A stretch of 64,000 nucleotides of DNA from Pedobacter sp. V48 (GCF_000523515.1 NZ_AWRU01000013.1:328889-392888); one strand, 5' to 3'; positions 44,717-53,842 are shown, numbered from the stretch's first letter. Program-made: numbers and translations. The notes: a model not told the origin generated them from the letters alone.

Positions 44717-45607
44717 TTATAACGCGCAATTAAAAACCGAAGCACCTGCTACGCCGGGCTCTACTATAAATATATGACCACTTTCCGGAAAATCCTTAAG
44801 GTCATTTTCTGTCATTCCTTTTTTTGCAGTAGTGATAATCATCTGGTCCAGCGCACCTCCAACAAAAGCACAACTGCTCACATTAGGCGCAGGAACATCA
44901 ACAAACCCCACCATTTCACCCGAATCAACATCAAACCGGCCAACACCATATCCACCCCACAAAGCTACCCACAGCTTACCTTCGGCATCCAAAGCAATCC
45001 CATCGGGCACGCCTTTTTCTGCAGGAACCTGAACAACAATACGCTCAAATTCCAGATCGCCTGTACGCTCATCGTACAAGTACGCCTTAATTGCACCCGT
45101 AACACTATCGGTATGATAGAGTCTTTTGTTGTCAATAGTCCACGCCATGCCATTCGAAATAGAGAGCTTATCTAATTTTTCGCTAACGTGCAGATCCTTA
45201 TCAATACAATAAAGTGCACCCGCATCTTCTTTGTGGTTTAACTCCGTTGTGCTTATCCATAAACGACCCCTATTGTCACAACCACCATCATTACAGCGGT
45301 AGTTTTTCCAGTCGGCATTGAGCTCTGTTGTAAGCATGGTTAAAGTTTCAGTAACCAAGTTAAACCTGGCCACACCACCTTGCAAACCTATAATAAGTTC
45401 ATCGAAAATATTGCCTTTAACCACTAAAGAAACGCGTTTAGACAACTGATATCGGCTAAGGTTTTTATCAAACAAGCTGTATTCACAAATCATACGCGCC
45501 TCAATATCCACCCAAAAGCAACTCTGTCGCTCATTGTGCCACATGGGGCTTTCGCCCAATATACAACCCGAAGGATACAGCACTGCCGCCCCTGTTTTGT
45601 TTACCAT
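44717..45607 (-). CDS. SMP-30/gluconolactonase-family lactonase
   Basis: A 296-residue beta-propeller hydrolase with the metal-site residues of the family: GESPMWH (Glu), NDGGCDNRGRLWIST (Asn/Asp), SISNGMAWT (Asn) and GVPDGIALDAEGKLWVA (Asp). It opens sugar-1,4- or 1,5-lactones to acids. It is the first gene of the operon and starts at 45605-45607, ten bases upstream of the dehydratase start. No signal peptide is present, so it acts in the cytoplasm with the SDR and dehydratase. Confidence 0.9.
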   Translation of the reverse strand: MVNKTGAAVLYPSGCILGESPMWHNERQSCFWVDIEARMICEYSLFDKNLSRYQLSKRVSLVVKGNIFDELIIGLQGGVARFNLVTETLTMLTTELNADWKNYRCNDGGCDNRGRLWISTTELNHKEDAGALYCIDKDLHVSEKLDKLSISNGMAWTIDNKRLYHTDSVTGAIKAYLYDERTGDLEFERIVVQVPAEKGVPDGIALDAEGKLWVALWGGYGVGRFDVDSGEMVGFVDVPAPNVSSCAFVGGALDQMIITTAKKGMTENDLKDFPESGHIFIVEPGVAGASVFNCAL

Positions 45608-45636
45608 TTAAAGATCCGTATCTGGTTAATTCTATG

Positions 45637-45670
45637 TTAAAGGATAAATATATAGAATACAATCCTTTAA
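45637..45670. promoter_or_regulatory. Inverted repeat in the lactonase/kinase divergent spacer
   Basis: TTAAAGGA (45637-45644) and TCCTTTAA (45663-45670) form a perfect 8-base inverted repeat, 18 bases apart, within the 137-base spacer between the glycan operon and the hybrid kinase. It could be an operator for either. No full TTG-N20-TAnnTTTG promoter was found here. Confidence 0.35.
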
Positions 45671-45744
45671 ATAAGGTAACAAATCAAATAGAAACATAAC
45701 ATACAAACTTGTATATTTAGCTGATTATTTTGCAGTACTTATAA

Positions 45745-48078
45745 ATGTGGGTTAAAAAACCTTATCTCTTATTTCTAGTAGTAATCTTAATTAGCTGTAA
45801 AAAGGCTAATGGCGCTAACGTTCTTCAATCCGATCAGCCAAAGGCTGTGATTGATTTGCGCAACCATTCTATTGATAAAATTATCGCACTCAGTAATCAG
45901 TGGGAATTTTACTGGAATCAGCTTCTAGAACCTAACGACTCCCTTGTTAAAGGCGGTAAACTTGTTAATTTTCCATATGTATGGAAAGGATTTGGCTATG
46001 CCAGCTATAAAGTAACCGTATTATTGCCCCACATTAAAGAGACCTTATTACTGGCCATTCCAGAAACCTACTCCGCTTACAAGCTATATGTAAATGGCAA
46101 GGTAGAAGCCACTAACGGAACAGTTGGCACCACTAAAGAAACATCTAAACCCTATTGGGAAAACCGTACGGTTGCCATACCTGCCGACATTGATACGCTA
46201 AACCTTTTACTACAAATCTCCAATTTCGACCATAGCAAAGGAGGCATTAAAAAGCCTATAGAAATTGGAAATAGAGACCAATTAATTCTAAAAGAACGAC
46301 AATCGGCCTCCATCAACCTTATACTTACCGGATGTATGATCATGGGCGGTCTTTTCTTTATGGGCTTATACCTGCAAGGCAAAAACGACAAAGCCATCTT
46401 GTTTTTTGCCATCTTCTCTATCGTTTATTGCTATAGAACCATTGGTACAGACACCTACGTACTGCACAACATTATCCCTAACCTTGGCTGGCAGTTAACC
46501 ATCAGATTAGAATATCTTTCCTTATTTATAGGCATAGGTCTGTTTGCGCTTTACACGCTTTATCTATATCCTAAAGACATTAACATACCCGTAGCAAAAA
46601 TAATATTTGGCATATGCGGTTTATTTAGTTTGGCTGTACTGGTTTTACCGGCAGTTTATTTTACTCAATTAATTAATCCGTTTTTAGTTGTAATGCTATT
46701 TAGCTTATTATATGTTCCATACATATATGTAAGAGCATACAGGAGAAACAGAACCGGGGCACTATACACTTTATTGAGTTCTTTTGCCCTGTTTCCGGCA
46801 TTTGCCATATCGCTGCTTCACTACTGGTTAATTACACCTCCCTATCAACTAGCCAGCTTTATCTGCTACATCACCTTCTTTTTCCTTCAGTCGCTGGCCT
46901 TATCGCATAGGGTTTCTTTTGCTTTAAAACAAGCCAAAGCGCAGGCCGAAGAAGGGTTAAGTGCTAAAAGCGAATTCCTAAGCAACATGAGCCATGAGAT
47001 CAGGACGCCATTAAACGCCGTAATTGGCATGAGCCATTTACTGTTAAAGAGCAATCCACGCGAAGATCAGGTAGAGCAACTGGATGTATTGCGCTTTTCG
47101 GCAAATAACCTATTGGCTATTGTAAACGATATTCTGGATTACAATAAAATTGAATCGGGTAAAATCTCTATCGAACGGGTTGAAATGGATATTGCCTCTA
47201 TTGTGGGCTATGTGGTTAAGGGCCTTGAAATGGCAGCGCTAGACAAAAGTATAGCCCTTAATTTATCCATAGATAAAGAAATGCAAAGTAAGGTAATGGG
47301 CGATCCTACCAGAACTACGCAGGTAATTACCAACCTGGTGCATAATGCCATCAAGTTTACCGACAAAGGATCTGTAAATGTTACCATAACTGTAGAATCT
47401 CAAAGTAAAACCTCAATTACCCTTGCTGTGGAGGTAAAGGATACAGGAATGGGTATATCCAAAGAGAAACTGGCTATTATTTTCGAACGGTTTATGCAGG
47501 TAAATACTTCAGGATTTAAAGGTCCAAAAGGTACCGGACTTGGGTTGGCCATATCAAAAAAGATCCTTGAACTGCAAGATGCTACGCTACACGTAAAAAG
47601 TGTTGAGGGCAAGGGGTCTACCTTCTATTTTGAGCAGACTTTTGAAAAGGCCGGCAAAAGAAATGGAATCAATTACAACTCAGAACCCATTAAAGAAAAA
47701 TCAAAACCTTTTGAAGGGGTACATATTTTATTGGTAGAAGATAACCCGATGAACGTTCTTGTTGCCCAGCGATACCTTGAGGGCTGGGGAGCATCAATTG
47801 ACGTTGCATTAAACGGATTTGAAGCACTTCACAAATTTGATCATACCAAGCACGAGCTGGTGCTTATGGATTTGCAGATGCCTATTTTAGATGGTTATGA
47901 GGCGGCAAAAAAGATGCGCAAATCTGGGGTTACGATACCGATAATAGCACTTACCGCAAACCTGGCTGCAGAAATCCAGGATCAGATAAAGGATGCGGGT
48001 ATAGATGATTACATTATAAAACCATTTTTACCGGAGGAATTGTTTAACAAGGTATCGTATTACGCGTTAGAGAATTAG
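45745..48078 (+). CDS. 7TM-DISM hybrid sensor histidine kinase/response regulator
   Basis: A 777-residue protein. The N-terminus ([16 protein letters not shown]) looks like a lipoprotein or signal segment; residues about 35-180 are a 7TMR-DISM extracellular carbohydrate-binding-like domain; seven hydrophobic segments follow (about 190-395); then HisKA with [13 protein letters not shown] (His417), HATPase ([18 protein letters not shown]) and a receiver with Asp709 in [11 protein letters not shown]. No DNA-binding output is present, so a separate regulator must complete the phosphorelay. It diverges from the GH78/GH127/GH99 operon, whose products it may sense. Confidence 0.93.
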   Translation: MWVKKPYLLFLVVILISCKKANGANVLQSDQPKAVIDLRNHSIDKIIALSNQWEFYWNQLLEPNDSLVKGGKLVNFPYVWKGFGYASYKVTVLLPHIKETLLLAIPETYSAYKLYVNGKVEATNGTVGTTKETSKPYWENRTVAIPADIDTLNLLLQISNFDHSKGGIKKPIEIGNRDQLILKERQSASINLILTGCMIMGGLFFMGLYLQGKNDKAILFFAIFSIVYCYRTIGTDTYVLHNIIPNLGWQLTIRLEYLSLFIGIGLFALYTLYLYPKDINIPVAKIIFGICGLFSLAVLVLPAVYFTQLINPFLVVMLFSLLYVPYIYVRAYRRNRTGALYTLLSSFALFPAFAISLLHYWLITPPYQLASFICYITFFFLQSLALSHRVSFALKQAKAQAEEGLSAKSEFLSNMSHEIRTPLNAVIGMSHLLLKSNPREDQVEQLDVLRFSANNLLAIVNDILDYNKIESGKISIERVEMDIASIVGYVVKGLEMAALDKSIALNLSIDKEMQSKVMGDPTRTTQVITNLVHNAIKFTDKGSVNVTITVESQSKTSITLAVEVKDTGMGISKEKLAIIFERFMQVNTSGFKGPKGTGLGLAISKKILELQDATLHVKSVEGKGSTFYFEQTFEKAGKRNGINYNSEPIKEKSKPFEGVHILLVEDNPMNVLVAQRYLEGWGASIDVALNGFEALHKFDHTKHELVLMDLQMPILDGYEAAKKMRKSGVTIPIIALTANLAAEIQDQIKDAGIDDYIIKPFLPEELFNKVSYYALEN

Positions 48079-48088
48079 TAAACTAGCC

Positions 48089-48577
48089 CTACATCAAATT
48101 ATGCGTTTCCTTAATCACATCCATTACAAACACGCTCTTAGTCTGTCCAATTCCCGGTACTTCTGTTAACTTATCTACAAAAAACGCATGATAGCTTTCC
48201 ATATCCTCGGCTACAATTTTGAGCATAAAATCAAAATCACCTGAAATATTATAACATTCAATGACCTCTTTAAACCCCTTTATGGCATTCACAAAAATAG
48301 CCCCGGCTTTTTTATTGTGTTCTCTTAAGGTAACCATACACAGCACAATCATCCTTTTACCAACCAGACGCTTATCTAACACGGCTGAATACTGCTTAAT
48401 TACACCACTTTTCTCTAAGCGCTTAATTCTATCATGCGTTGGCGTGGGACTTAAATGAATTTGCGAAGCAATTTCCCTCACTGTAAGTTTGCTATTTGAT
48501 TCTATTAGTTTCAGTATTTCATGGTCTTTACCATCTAAACTAAATTCGGGTAATTTCTGTTGTTCTGTTTTCGACAT
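48089..48577 (-). CDS. Lrp/AsnC-family transcriptional regulator
   Basis: A 162-residue protein: an N-terminal winged helix-turn-helix (DHEILKLIESNSKLTVREIASQIHLSPTPTHDRIKRLEKSGVI, about residues 18-60) and a C-terminal RAM ligand-binding domain (GDFDFMLKIVAEDMESYHAFF). It converges on the hybrid kinase gene (10-base gap) and diverges from the MFS gene at 48706, which it may control. The ligand, usually an amino acid, is unknown. Confidence 0.94.
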   Translation of the reverse strand: MSKTEQQKLPEFSLDGKDHEILKLIESNSKLTVREIASQIHLSPTPTHDRIKRLEKSGVIKQYSAVLDKRLVGKRMIVLCMVTLREHNKKAGAIFVNAIKGFKEVIECYNISGDFDFMLKIVAEDMESYHAFFVDKLTEVPGIGQTKSVFVMDVIKETHNLM

Positions 48578-48600
48578 CTTTTGAAGTACTTAACACACTC

Positions 48601-48694
48601 TTGTCCTATAAAAATACAAATATCAATATAATTGTTCTTATTATTTTTTATGTCTTCAATCAGAAACTCATTATTTATACTTTTGACAGGACAA
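48601..48694 (+). promoter_or_regulatory. Promoter element and inverted repeat upstream of the MFS gene
   Basis: TACTTTTG at 48678-48685 matches the -7 consensus TAnnTTTG; the -33 position has TTC rather than TTG. TTGTCCT (48601-48607) and AGGACAA (48688-48694) form an inverted pair 80 bases apart, the second overlapping the expected start site. This could be a pair of half-sites for the divergent Lrp protein. Confidence 0.4.
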
Positions 48695-48705
48695 CGAGCT
48701 AACTT

Positions 48706-50076
48706 ATGTTTTCAAAAAAGAATATCATTCTGATGATTGCTTCTATGGCCATTTTTGTAGAAGCACTGGATATTGCCATCATCAACCTTACCATACCGTC
48801 TATACAAGCCCAGTTCAAAGTTGGCAACGATCAGGTGCAATGGCTGCAAACCTTATACGTATTGCTATACGGAGGGTTTCTGATTATTGGTGGTAAACTA
48901 TCAGATGTAGCAGGTAAAAAGAAGATATTTATGGTCGGATCTGTGCTGTTTTTACTCACCTCATTGGGTGCCGGTTTATCCCCCTCGTTCGAAATGCTAG
49001 CTGTTTTTAGGGCCATACAAGGTTTGGCAGCCGCGTTGATCATGCCCTCGTCCCTATCCATAGTCATTCACAATTTCACAGAAGAAAAAGAGCGAAGCAA
49101 AGCAATAGGTATTTTCAGTTCTTTTGCCGCCATAGGATCTGGAAGCGGACTTTCCTTTGGAGGCATCATTAGCACCCTATGGGGATGGCACTGGGTTTTC
49201 CTGATCAACGTACCTATCCTATTCCTGGTAGTTATTATCGCTTATTTTTACCTGGAGGCAGATGTACCGGAAAAGAACAAAAGAGCACCCGATGTTATTT
49301 CGGGCTTATTGCTGGCCGCAACGCTGTTGATGATCAGTTATGCGGTGCATACGATGGGCGAGTTTCAAAGCCATTCGGCATTACTGCTTTTCCTAGCTGT
49401 TGCCATTCTAATCTGTATTAAAGTGCTGTATAAAAGACTTACAAGCCTATCGGAACCGCTAATAGACCTGTCTATATTTAATTCCTCTTCTGTAGTTACC
49501 GCCAATTTGGTATTTATTCTTTTAGGCGCATTTTTTACAGGTTTCCTGTTTATGGTTTCGTTGATTCTGCAAAAGGATATGAATTTAAGTGCAGCAAAGT
49601 CTGGTTTGCTGTTGGTTCCGTTTAGTTTACTCTCGGCCGTGGTCGCCAAATTAGGAATACCTGTATTAACCAAACGGCTTACGGTTTCGCAATTGGGCAT
49701 AGCCGGAATGCTGTGTATGCTTATTGGCGGAGTGTTTTTAACCAGTAGCGTGCTGTTTAATCATTCGCTGGTTCTGGTACTGCTATCGGCCACCTTTGTT
49801 ACCGGGCTAGGCATGACATTGAGCTACACCGCCCTATCGGTACTCTCTGTACAAGGCATCCCTAGAGCGCATTACGGTCTTGGATCTAGCATTGGTACAA
49901 CATCGTACTTTTTAGGTGCGGGTATAGGGCTTTCTATATTAACGCTGTTCATGAAATCTAAAGACATAGCCGTTTCGGTTAATATAGTATCGCTGATTGT
50001 TTTGAGTATTTATGCGCTTATAGGATTGACTTTGATGATTAGGCACAAGACATCCGCACCCCTTGCAATTCCTTAA
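48706..50076 (+). CDS. DHA2-type MFS drug efflux transporter
   Basis: A 456-residue protein with about 14 hydrophobic segments. The features are ALDIAIINLTIPSIQAQF in helix 1, motif A GGKLSDVAGKKKIFM, and GSGLSFGGIIST, as in QacA/SmvA-type exporters. It diverges from the Lrp regulator with 128 bases between starts and is followed by a strong terminator at 50136-50163. A likely exporter of cationic drugs or amino-acid-like compounds; specificity is not readable. Confidence 0.9.
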   Translation: MFSKKNIILMIASMAIFVEALDIAIINLTIPSIQAQFKVGNDQVQWLQTLYVLLYGGFLIIGGKLSDVAGKKKIFMVGSVLFLLTSLGAGLSPSFEMLAVFRAIQGLAAALIMPSSLSIVIHNFTEEKERSKAIGIFSSFAAIGSGSGLSFGGIISTLWGWHWVFLINVPILFLVVIIAYFYLEADVPEKNKRAPDVISGLLLAATLLMISYAVHTMGEFQSHSALLLFLAVAILICIKVLYKRLTSLSEPLIDLSIFNSSSVVTANLVFILLGAFFTGFLFMVSLILQKDMNLSAAKSGLLLVPFSLLSAVVAKLGIPVLTKRLTVSQLGIAGMLCMLIGGVFLTSSVLFNHSLVLVLLSATFVTGLGMTLSYTALSVLSVQGIPRAHYGLGSSIGTTSYFLGAGIGLSILTLFMKSKDIAVSVNIVSLIVLSIYALIGLTLMIRHKTSAPLAIP

Positions 50077-50535
50077 AAACCAATTAATGTTCCCTTCTTT
50101 TTAGTGGCGGGGTATAAACTATTTACACCGATGGGTTGCTAGGGCCTTCCTAGGCCCTAGCAACGCCCTCAGACCTACCTAGTAGTTAACTCGCTTAAGA
50201 TTATTGGGGCTGGAGAATAAAATATTAAAAATATATAGTTTCGACTATCCTTTGCAGCATCAGACCTTACAAATGGTTCGGTCACGGCATAATAACGAAA
50301 GGAGTTATATAGGTATTTCATAGATGTATTGTAGGTGTACACACCTATGAAACCTGAATGAAACGGATAATGTTATCCAGATGTTAGCATTATGCTTAAA
50401 AAACCTTGACCAAACCATTTGTTAATGTCTTATAGTCTTTTCACGCGACTAGGTAGCCACTATTTACTTCCTGGCCCAAGTAATTCATTTTTTCTGGGGG
50501 TTTTTAGGATTTTTATGATCTCTCTTTTCAGTTCC
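50077..50535. other. Gene-free spacer, 459 bases
   Basis: It holds the MFS terminator (50136-50163) and a second stem-loop: arms at 50311-50323 and 50345-50355 pair with a small bulge, enclosing an inner TAGGTGT/ACACCTA hairpin (50332-50347). I see no coherent reading frame on either strand. A small RNA or remnant repeat is possible, but there is no supporting promoter. Confidence 0.4.
50136..50163 (+). terminator. Terminator hairpin after MFS gene
   Basis: TTGCTAGGGCCT (50136-50147) pairs perfectly with AGGCCCTAGCAA (50152-50163) around a 4-base TCCT loop, 59 bases after the MFS stop. Very stable. No T-run follows immediately. Confidence 0.7.
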
Positions 50536-50874
50536 TTACTCGTAATATTCAATACAATCCATTAAAATAGGCCTACACCCCTCATAGTCATCAACCTGAG
50601 TTGGAGTAATTGAGTTCACCATTTTCTTTGCCAATGAATCCAGTTTACGGGCGTGGTTAGTAGCACCAAACTCATCACCTACTGCGTAGTATACAGCGAG
50701 ACTGATGTCCTTAGAACCAACAACCTCTTCACCAAATGCAAAATAAATGCACGCTGCCAGAAAATACTGACGATAAACCTCTCTCATTTCTTTCGGTGAT
50801 GGTATCTTTTGTGAATAAGCTTGGCTTATGAAAAAAGAAATAAAAATCACAATAGCACAAGCTTTTATTTTCAT
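50536..50874 (-). CDS. Small exported protein resembling Tai4-family T6SS amidase immunity proteins
   Basis: A 112-residue protein with signal peptide (CAIVIFISFFISQAYSQ). The mature part is helical, with YRQYFLAACIYFAF near the front and CRPILMDCIEYYE at the end, resembling the Cys-containing first and last helices of Tai4 immunity proteins, which block periplasmic Tae4 amidases. The resemblance is by eye only. No T6SS effector or structural gene is visible around it, so it may be an orphan immunity gene. The C-terminus is a little shorter than I would expect for the family. Confidence 0.5.
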   Translation of the reverse strand: MKIKACAIVIFISFFISQAYSQKIPSPKEMREVYRQYFLAACIYFAFGEEVVGSKDISLAVYYAVGDEFGATNHARKLDSLAKKMVNSITPTQVDDYEGCRPILMDCIEYYE

Positions 50875-50916
50875 ACTCTATTCAGGTATAATATAATTTT
50901 AGAAATTACCATGCGG

Positions 50917-51288
50917 TTAATTCCAAATATTTGTGCCGAACAAAATGCCAATCAATTTGCGGTCTTGTCTATATTTATTAAACGCTGACGGATCGTCTAA
51001 ATTGAGTTTAGTTCCATCGCAAGAATATTGATGTTGATTAGTAGAGCTAAATTGAGAATTCTGTATTTCTATAACTTCATTATTGTTATATCTATAAAGA
51101 ACAATACCGTTAACAGTCGGCCCATAAGCTATTTTAGCGTACTCGGTTTTAAGCCAACTAATGTTCTTTAACGGATCCTTTGTGCCACATACTGTTAATA
51201 TTTCTTTTACATCAAGGCCTGCCTTCTTTTTACAAGAAACAGCAGTTATTACTAATAATACAAAAATTAATACGGTATATTTTTTCAT
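50917..51288 (-). CDS. Hypothetical lipoprotein, 123 aa
   Basis: A lipoprotein signal (YTVLIFVLLVITAVSC, lipid Cys about residue 19) followed by KKKAGLDVKEILTVCGTKDPLKNISWLKTEY and a C-terminal half ending GILFGTNIWN. The pattern 'ISWLKTEYAKI' is common to small lipoproteins of this phylum that I recognise only as hypothetical. It lies upstream of, and on the same strand as, the Tai4-like gene, 42 bases away. No function can be assigned. Confidence 0.6.
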   Translation of the reverse strand: MKKYTVLIFVLLVITAVSCKKKAGLDVKEILTVCGTKDPLKNISWLKTEYAKIAYGPTVNGIVLYRYNNNEVIEIQNSQFSSTNQHQYSCDGTKLNLDDPSAFNKYRQDRKLIGILFGTNIWN

Positions 51289-51358
51289 ATAACATCTTCA
51301 TTTTATAATGATTACATAAATCTAATACAATTCCTAAACATCTGTATCTGTTATTTGC

Positions 51359-51565
51359 TTACAGATTCTTACATGAATTTATCATTAATGTAGTCTGATC
51401 TATTGTAAGCGGATCTATCCCGGTCATTTCCTTAAAACTCTGCCATTTTTTTTGGTGTTGAGTTTTCTTTAATATGGGCATGCCCTGCCAGCACAACTAA
51501 CCTGGCATCTTTATTTAACTTAAGGGAATTATCCACACAGTCTTCCAAAAGATAGTTAGTCGATG
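51359..51565 (-). pseudogene. C-terminal remnant of a larger protein (AGHAHI-containing), frameshifted
   Basis: On the minus strand, from about 51565, one frame reads NYLLEDCVDNSLKLNKDA then VVLAGHAHIKENS and MAEF before a stop. After a one-base shift near 51432-51437 the next frame reads KEMTGIDPLTIDQTTL and stops at 51359. Joined, they look like the end of a secreted hydrolase-like protein (AGHAHI recalls ChaN/erythromycin-esterase-type folds). There is no start codon or N-terminal part. The family call is weak; the broken-gene reading is better supported. Confidence 0.45.
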
Positions 51566-51882
51566 ATGGATTTAAGGTTTTTATAGCTGTATTTTGCAAT
51601 AGGATCATTAACTAATTTCACTACCAATCCATTTAATTCTGAACCGCGATAGCCCATTCCTTTTGTTCGGCGTATTTCTTCCAATTTATGCCAATCTTCA
51701 ACTAAAATAAGAAGGTTTCCATTTTGTTGGCTACCAAAAACGCGAACATCGAGGTACTCTTTTGTTCCAATCTTCTTATAATTGTTGAAGATATAGGTTA
51801 TTTTGCAAGAGCTGCCATTATTCGTTTTACATGATATGGTAGCAATAACAAGAAATAAGCAAACAACGGTTCTCAATTTCAT
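51556..51882 (-). CDS. Hypothetical lipoprotein, 108 aa
   Basis: The ORF has two adjacent ATGs; the second is used here. Signal LRTVVCLFLVIATISC with lipid Cys near residue 18, then a beta-rich domain ITYIFNNYKKIGTKEYLDVRVFG and ending LKSIID. The 3' end overlaps the start of the AGHAHI remnant, so the C-terminus may itself have been altered by decay. I do not recognise the family. It is on the same strand as its lipoprotein neighbours. Confidence 0.5.
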   Translation of the reverse strand: MKLRTVVCLFLVIATISCKTNNGSSCKITYIFNNYKKIGTKEYLDVRVFGSQQNGNLLILVEDWHKLEEIRRTKGMGYRGSELNGLVVKLVNDPIAKYSYKNLKSIID

Positions 51883-52009
51883 CATGTGTAATTACAAAAG
51901 TTTATGATAAAGCTAGTAAATATATTTGACACAATTTTAGCATGCCGAGAAGCCTGATTTTTCAAATGAGCACCAACGATCACGGTTTCCTTTCCCCGTG
52001 GTCCCTAAC

Positions 52010-52909
52010 TCACTTTCTATTTTCATTAATTATTCGCTTTTGGAAATACTGAATTACTGTTGAATTATCTTTGATAATCTCAATTTTTAACTCGGTGCTG
52101 CTTGGAAATGAATAATTGCATTTTATAATCTTCCCATCCTTGAACTTTAATGTTAATTGGCGTGTTCGCTTATCAATACTATAGGATGTGAGGCTTACTT
52201 GACTAGTGTCGCCCACCTATTTATAAATTGTAGGTCCAAAAATATAACTTGAGATTACGAGGAGCCAGAACACTATCCTTACGCATTTCTTTTTGTAAAG
52301 TCCATTCAATAGGATGTTGATTTAACCAATCGCCAGTTAGTTCATTGGTTTGGTCTGTATACTTAAATAATTATTGCAAGTAAAAGTAACTAACGATGGC
52401 AATTATAGCCACATTAAATATGACTTCGATGATGTTTGATTTTGCTTTTGATCCTTTACCAACAATTGTTAAAAATAGAGACCTTATGCGGTCCCTTTCA
52501 AATGCGAAGATCAATAAATTAAGAAATAGAAGGCTTAAAGATATAATTTTTGTTGCTGGCCAAAGGTCTAATGAATAATTAATAAGAACCACATTAAGTG
52601 TTATTTGCAACATTAAAATAGCACCTAATAAAGTTGTTCTTTTAAAAAACAAAAGTAAAGCAGGCATTAGTTCTAAAAAACCTAAAAGCATTTGAAACCA
52701 AGAAGAATATCCCAAAAACACCCAGGCCAACTGTCTGCTGGATAGGTTTTCGAGTGTTTGCGTATCTGTCCAAATGGAACCCGGAAGTGCAAATTAAGTT
52801 TTTAGGTTTTAGGCAAGGCGTAGATGAGCATAACTAACCCTAGGGAATACCTGACTATGCCAAGGTGTAGGTGTTTTGTTTTTAAAAAAGCAATAATGGA
52901 TTGTATCAT
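52010..52909 (-). pseudogene. Broken DoxX-family fusion gene
   Basis: Three frames on the minus strand join into one gene. From ATG 52907-52909 the start reads MIQSIIAFLKTKHLHLGIVR then LGLVMLIYALPK, the usual first helix, ending at a stop at 52802-52804. The adjacent frame continues ALPGSIWTDTQ, LAWVFLGYSSWFQMLLGFLE and more helices to a stop at 52371-52373. Past it the same frame continues DWLNQHPIEWTLQKEM to a further stop, and a third frame from 52216 gives RQLTLKFKDGKIIKCNYSF to 52010. The intact gene would be a DoxX-like four-helix protein with a C-terminal soluble domain. Two stops and two frameshifts make it non-functional. Confidence 0.7.
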
Positions 52910-52964
52910 TTGAAGGGCGTTAATTTAAATTAGGGATCTTAATTCCGATTGGTAAATAATTGAA

Positions 52965-52992
52965 TCTATGTTGAGGTACGTTATATTTAAAC
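52965..52992. repeat. 28-base dispersed repeat, copy 1
   Basis: Matches 55657-55684 at 25 of 28 positions (TCTATGTTGAGG ... ATATTTAAAC). It spans the end of the 97-aa gene and the downstream spacer. Confidence 0.6.
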
Positions 52993-53280
52993 AAATATCA
53001 AGCTATCATCAACTGGCGCTCCTGTTTCATTTTCATAATAAAAATACTTTCCTATTAAACGCTTGTCTGGCGAAATCAATTGAAGTTTTACTTCTATTAC
53101 AAATGTATCTATCTCATATTTAAGAAATTTCACACATACAAAATCCTCCATCAAGATAATATCATTTATTGGAATATTATTCTCGTCTTTTAGGTAACCA
53201 TTATCGGGGTTCAAAATACATTTATTGAAAGCAAGCTTTGCTTTCGAGTATAGGTTTTTTAAAGAATCAGCTTCTATCAT
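52987..53280 (-). CDS. Hypothetical protein, 97 aa
   Basis: A soluble acidic protein with no signal (ADSLKNLYSKAKLAFNKCIL; NIPINDIILMEDFVCVKFLKY; a C-terminal GKYFYYENETGAPVDDSL). The ATG lies at 53278-53280, ten bases downstream of the broken orphan gene's stop, so it may be that gene's operon partner, for example a cytoplasmic partner of a secreted toxin-like protein. The last codons lie inside a dispersed repeat, so the true C-terminus may have been replaced. No family recognised. Confidence 0.5.
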   Translation of the reverse strand: MIEADSLKNLYSKAKLAFNKCILNPDNGYLKDENNIPINDIILMEDFVCVKFLKYEIDTFVIEVKLQLISPDKRLIGKYFYYENETGAPVDDSLIFV

Positions 53281-53290
53281 AATTTAAGAG

Positions 53291-53766
53291 TCATTCGGTT
53301 GGTATTAATATATCTCTTATGATAAAATCTCTGGTAATGCCATACCTTTCAAATTTACCAATTAGCATTTGAACATGTAATATTACTTTTGGCCCGAATT
53401 GGTCTCCCCATGAGTCCCATATCAGATTGAATAATTTTCGTTCATCCCCACCTTAAGGGATAAAGCGTAGTGTCCTTAACTTTAAATTGGGCAGCGTCAT
53501 AAGTAAATTGCCATATTACTTCTGGATGTTGCCTCTGAAATTGTAGGAAACGGTACCTATTTACACCACCAATCATCCCAAGGTTTTTATCATAGTTCGC
53601 AATAAATTGTATATTAGTAACTGAATAACCCTCCTTTGGTAAGATCACAGGAGCTTTTAGCAAGGGATCTATATTAACCGGCTTATATTTTTCACTTTTA
53701 CTGGTTTGGCCTTTCATTCCGATATACAACAGTATAAAACATGGAAGTAAATAGGGTGATTTTCAT
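53291..53766 (-). pseudogene. Frameshifted secreted orphan gene
   Basis: From ATG 53764-53766 the frame starts MKITLFTSMFYTVV, then a one-base shift (relative to the homologous leader at 63146-63257) is needed to enter YIGMKGQTSKSEKY. That frame reads to a stop at 53442, but a second shift near 53450 allows GDERKLFNLIWDSWGD and GKFERYGITRDFIIRDIL up to a stop at 53291-53293. The product would be a secreted protein of about 155 residues. Neither frame alone gives a sensible protein, so it is called a pseudogene. Confidence 0.6.
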
Positions 53767-53815
53767 ATTTGGTGATTGAGCGGTATTTTTAAATATACTG
53801 CAATTTATTAAATGT
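53704..53815. repeat. Duplicated promoter/signal-peptide segment, copy 1
   Basis: Aligns over 112 bases with 63146-63257, same orientation, about three quarters or more identical by eye, including TTTTTAAATATACTGCA upstream of both genes and the start of both signal peptides. There is one base extra inside the coding part here and one missing upstream of the ATG. Confidence 0.75.
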
Positions 53816-53842
53816 GTAACAAACATATTTAGTAAAATATAC

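Noticed and set aside
44774..45175. 133-residue open frame antisense to the lactonase gene
   Set aside because: Shadow of the SMP-30 frame; the lactonase motifs on the minus strand are complete.
52010..52216. Independent 68-residue gene
   Set aside because: It begins with a GTG in mid-domain and continues the DoxX-fusion sequence from the neighbouring frame.
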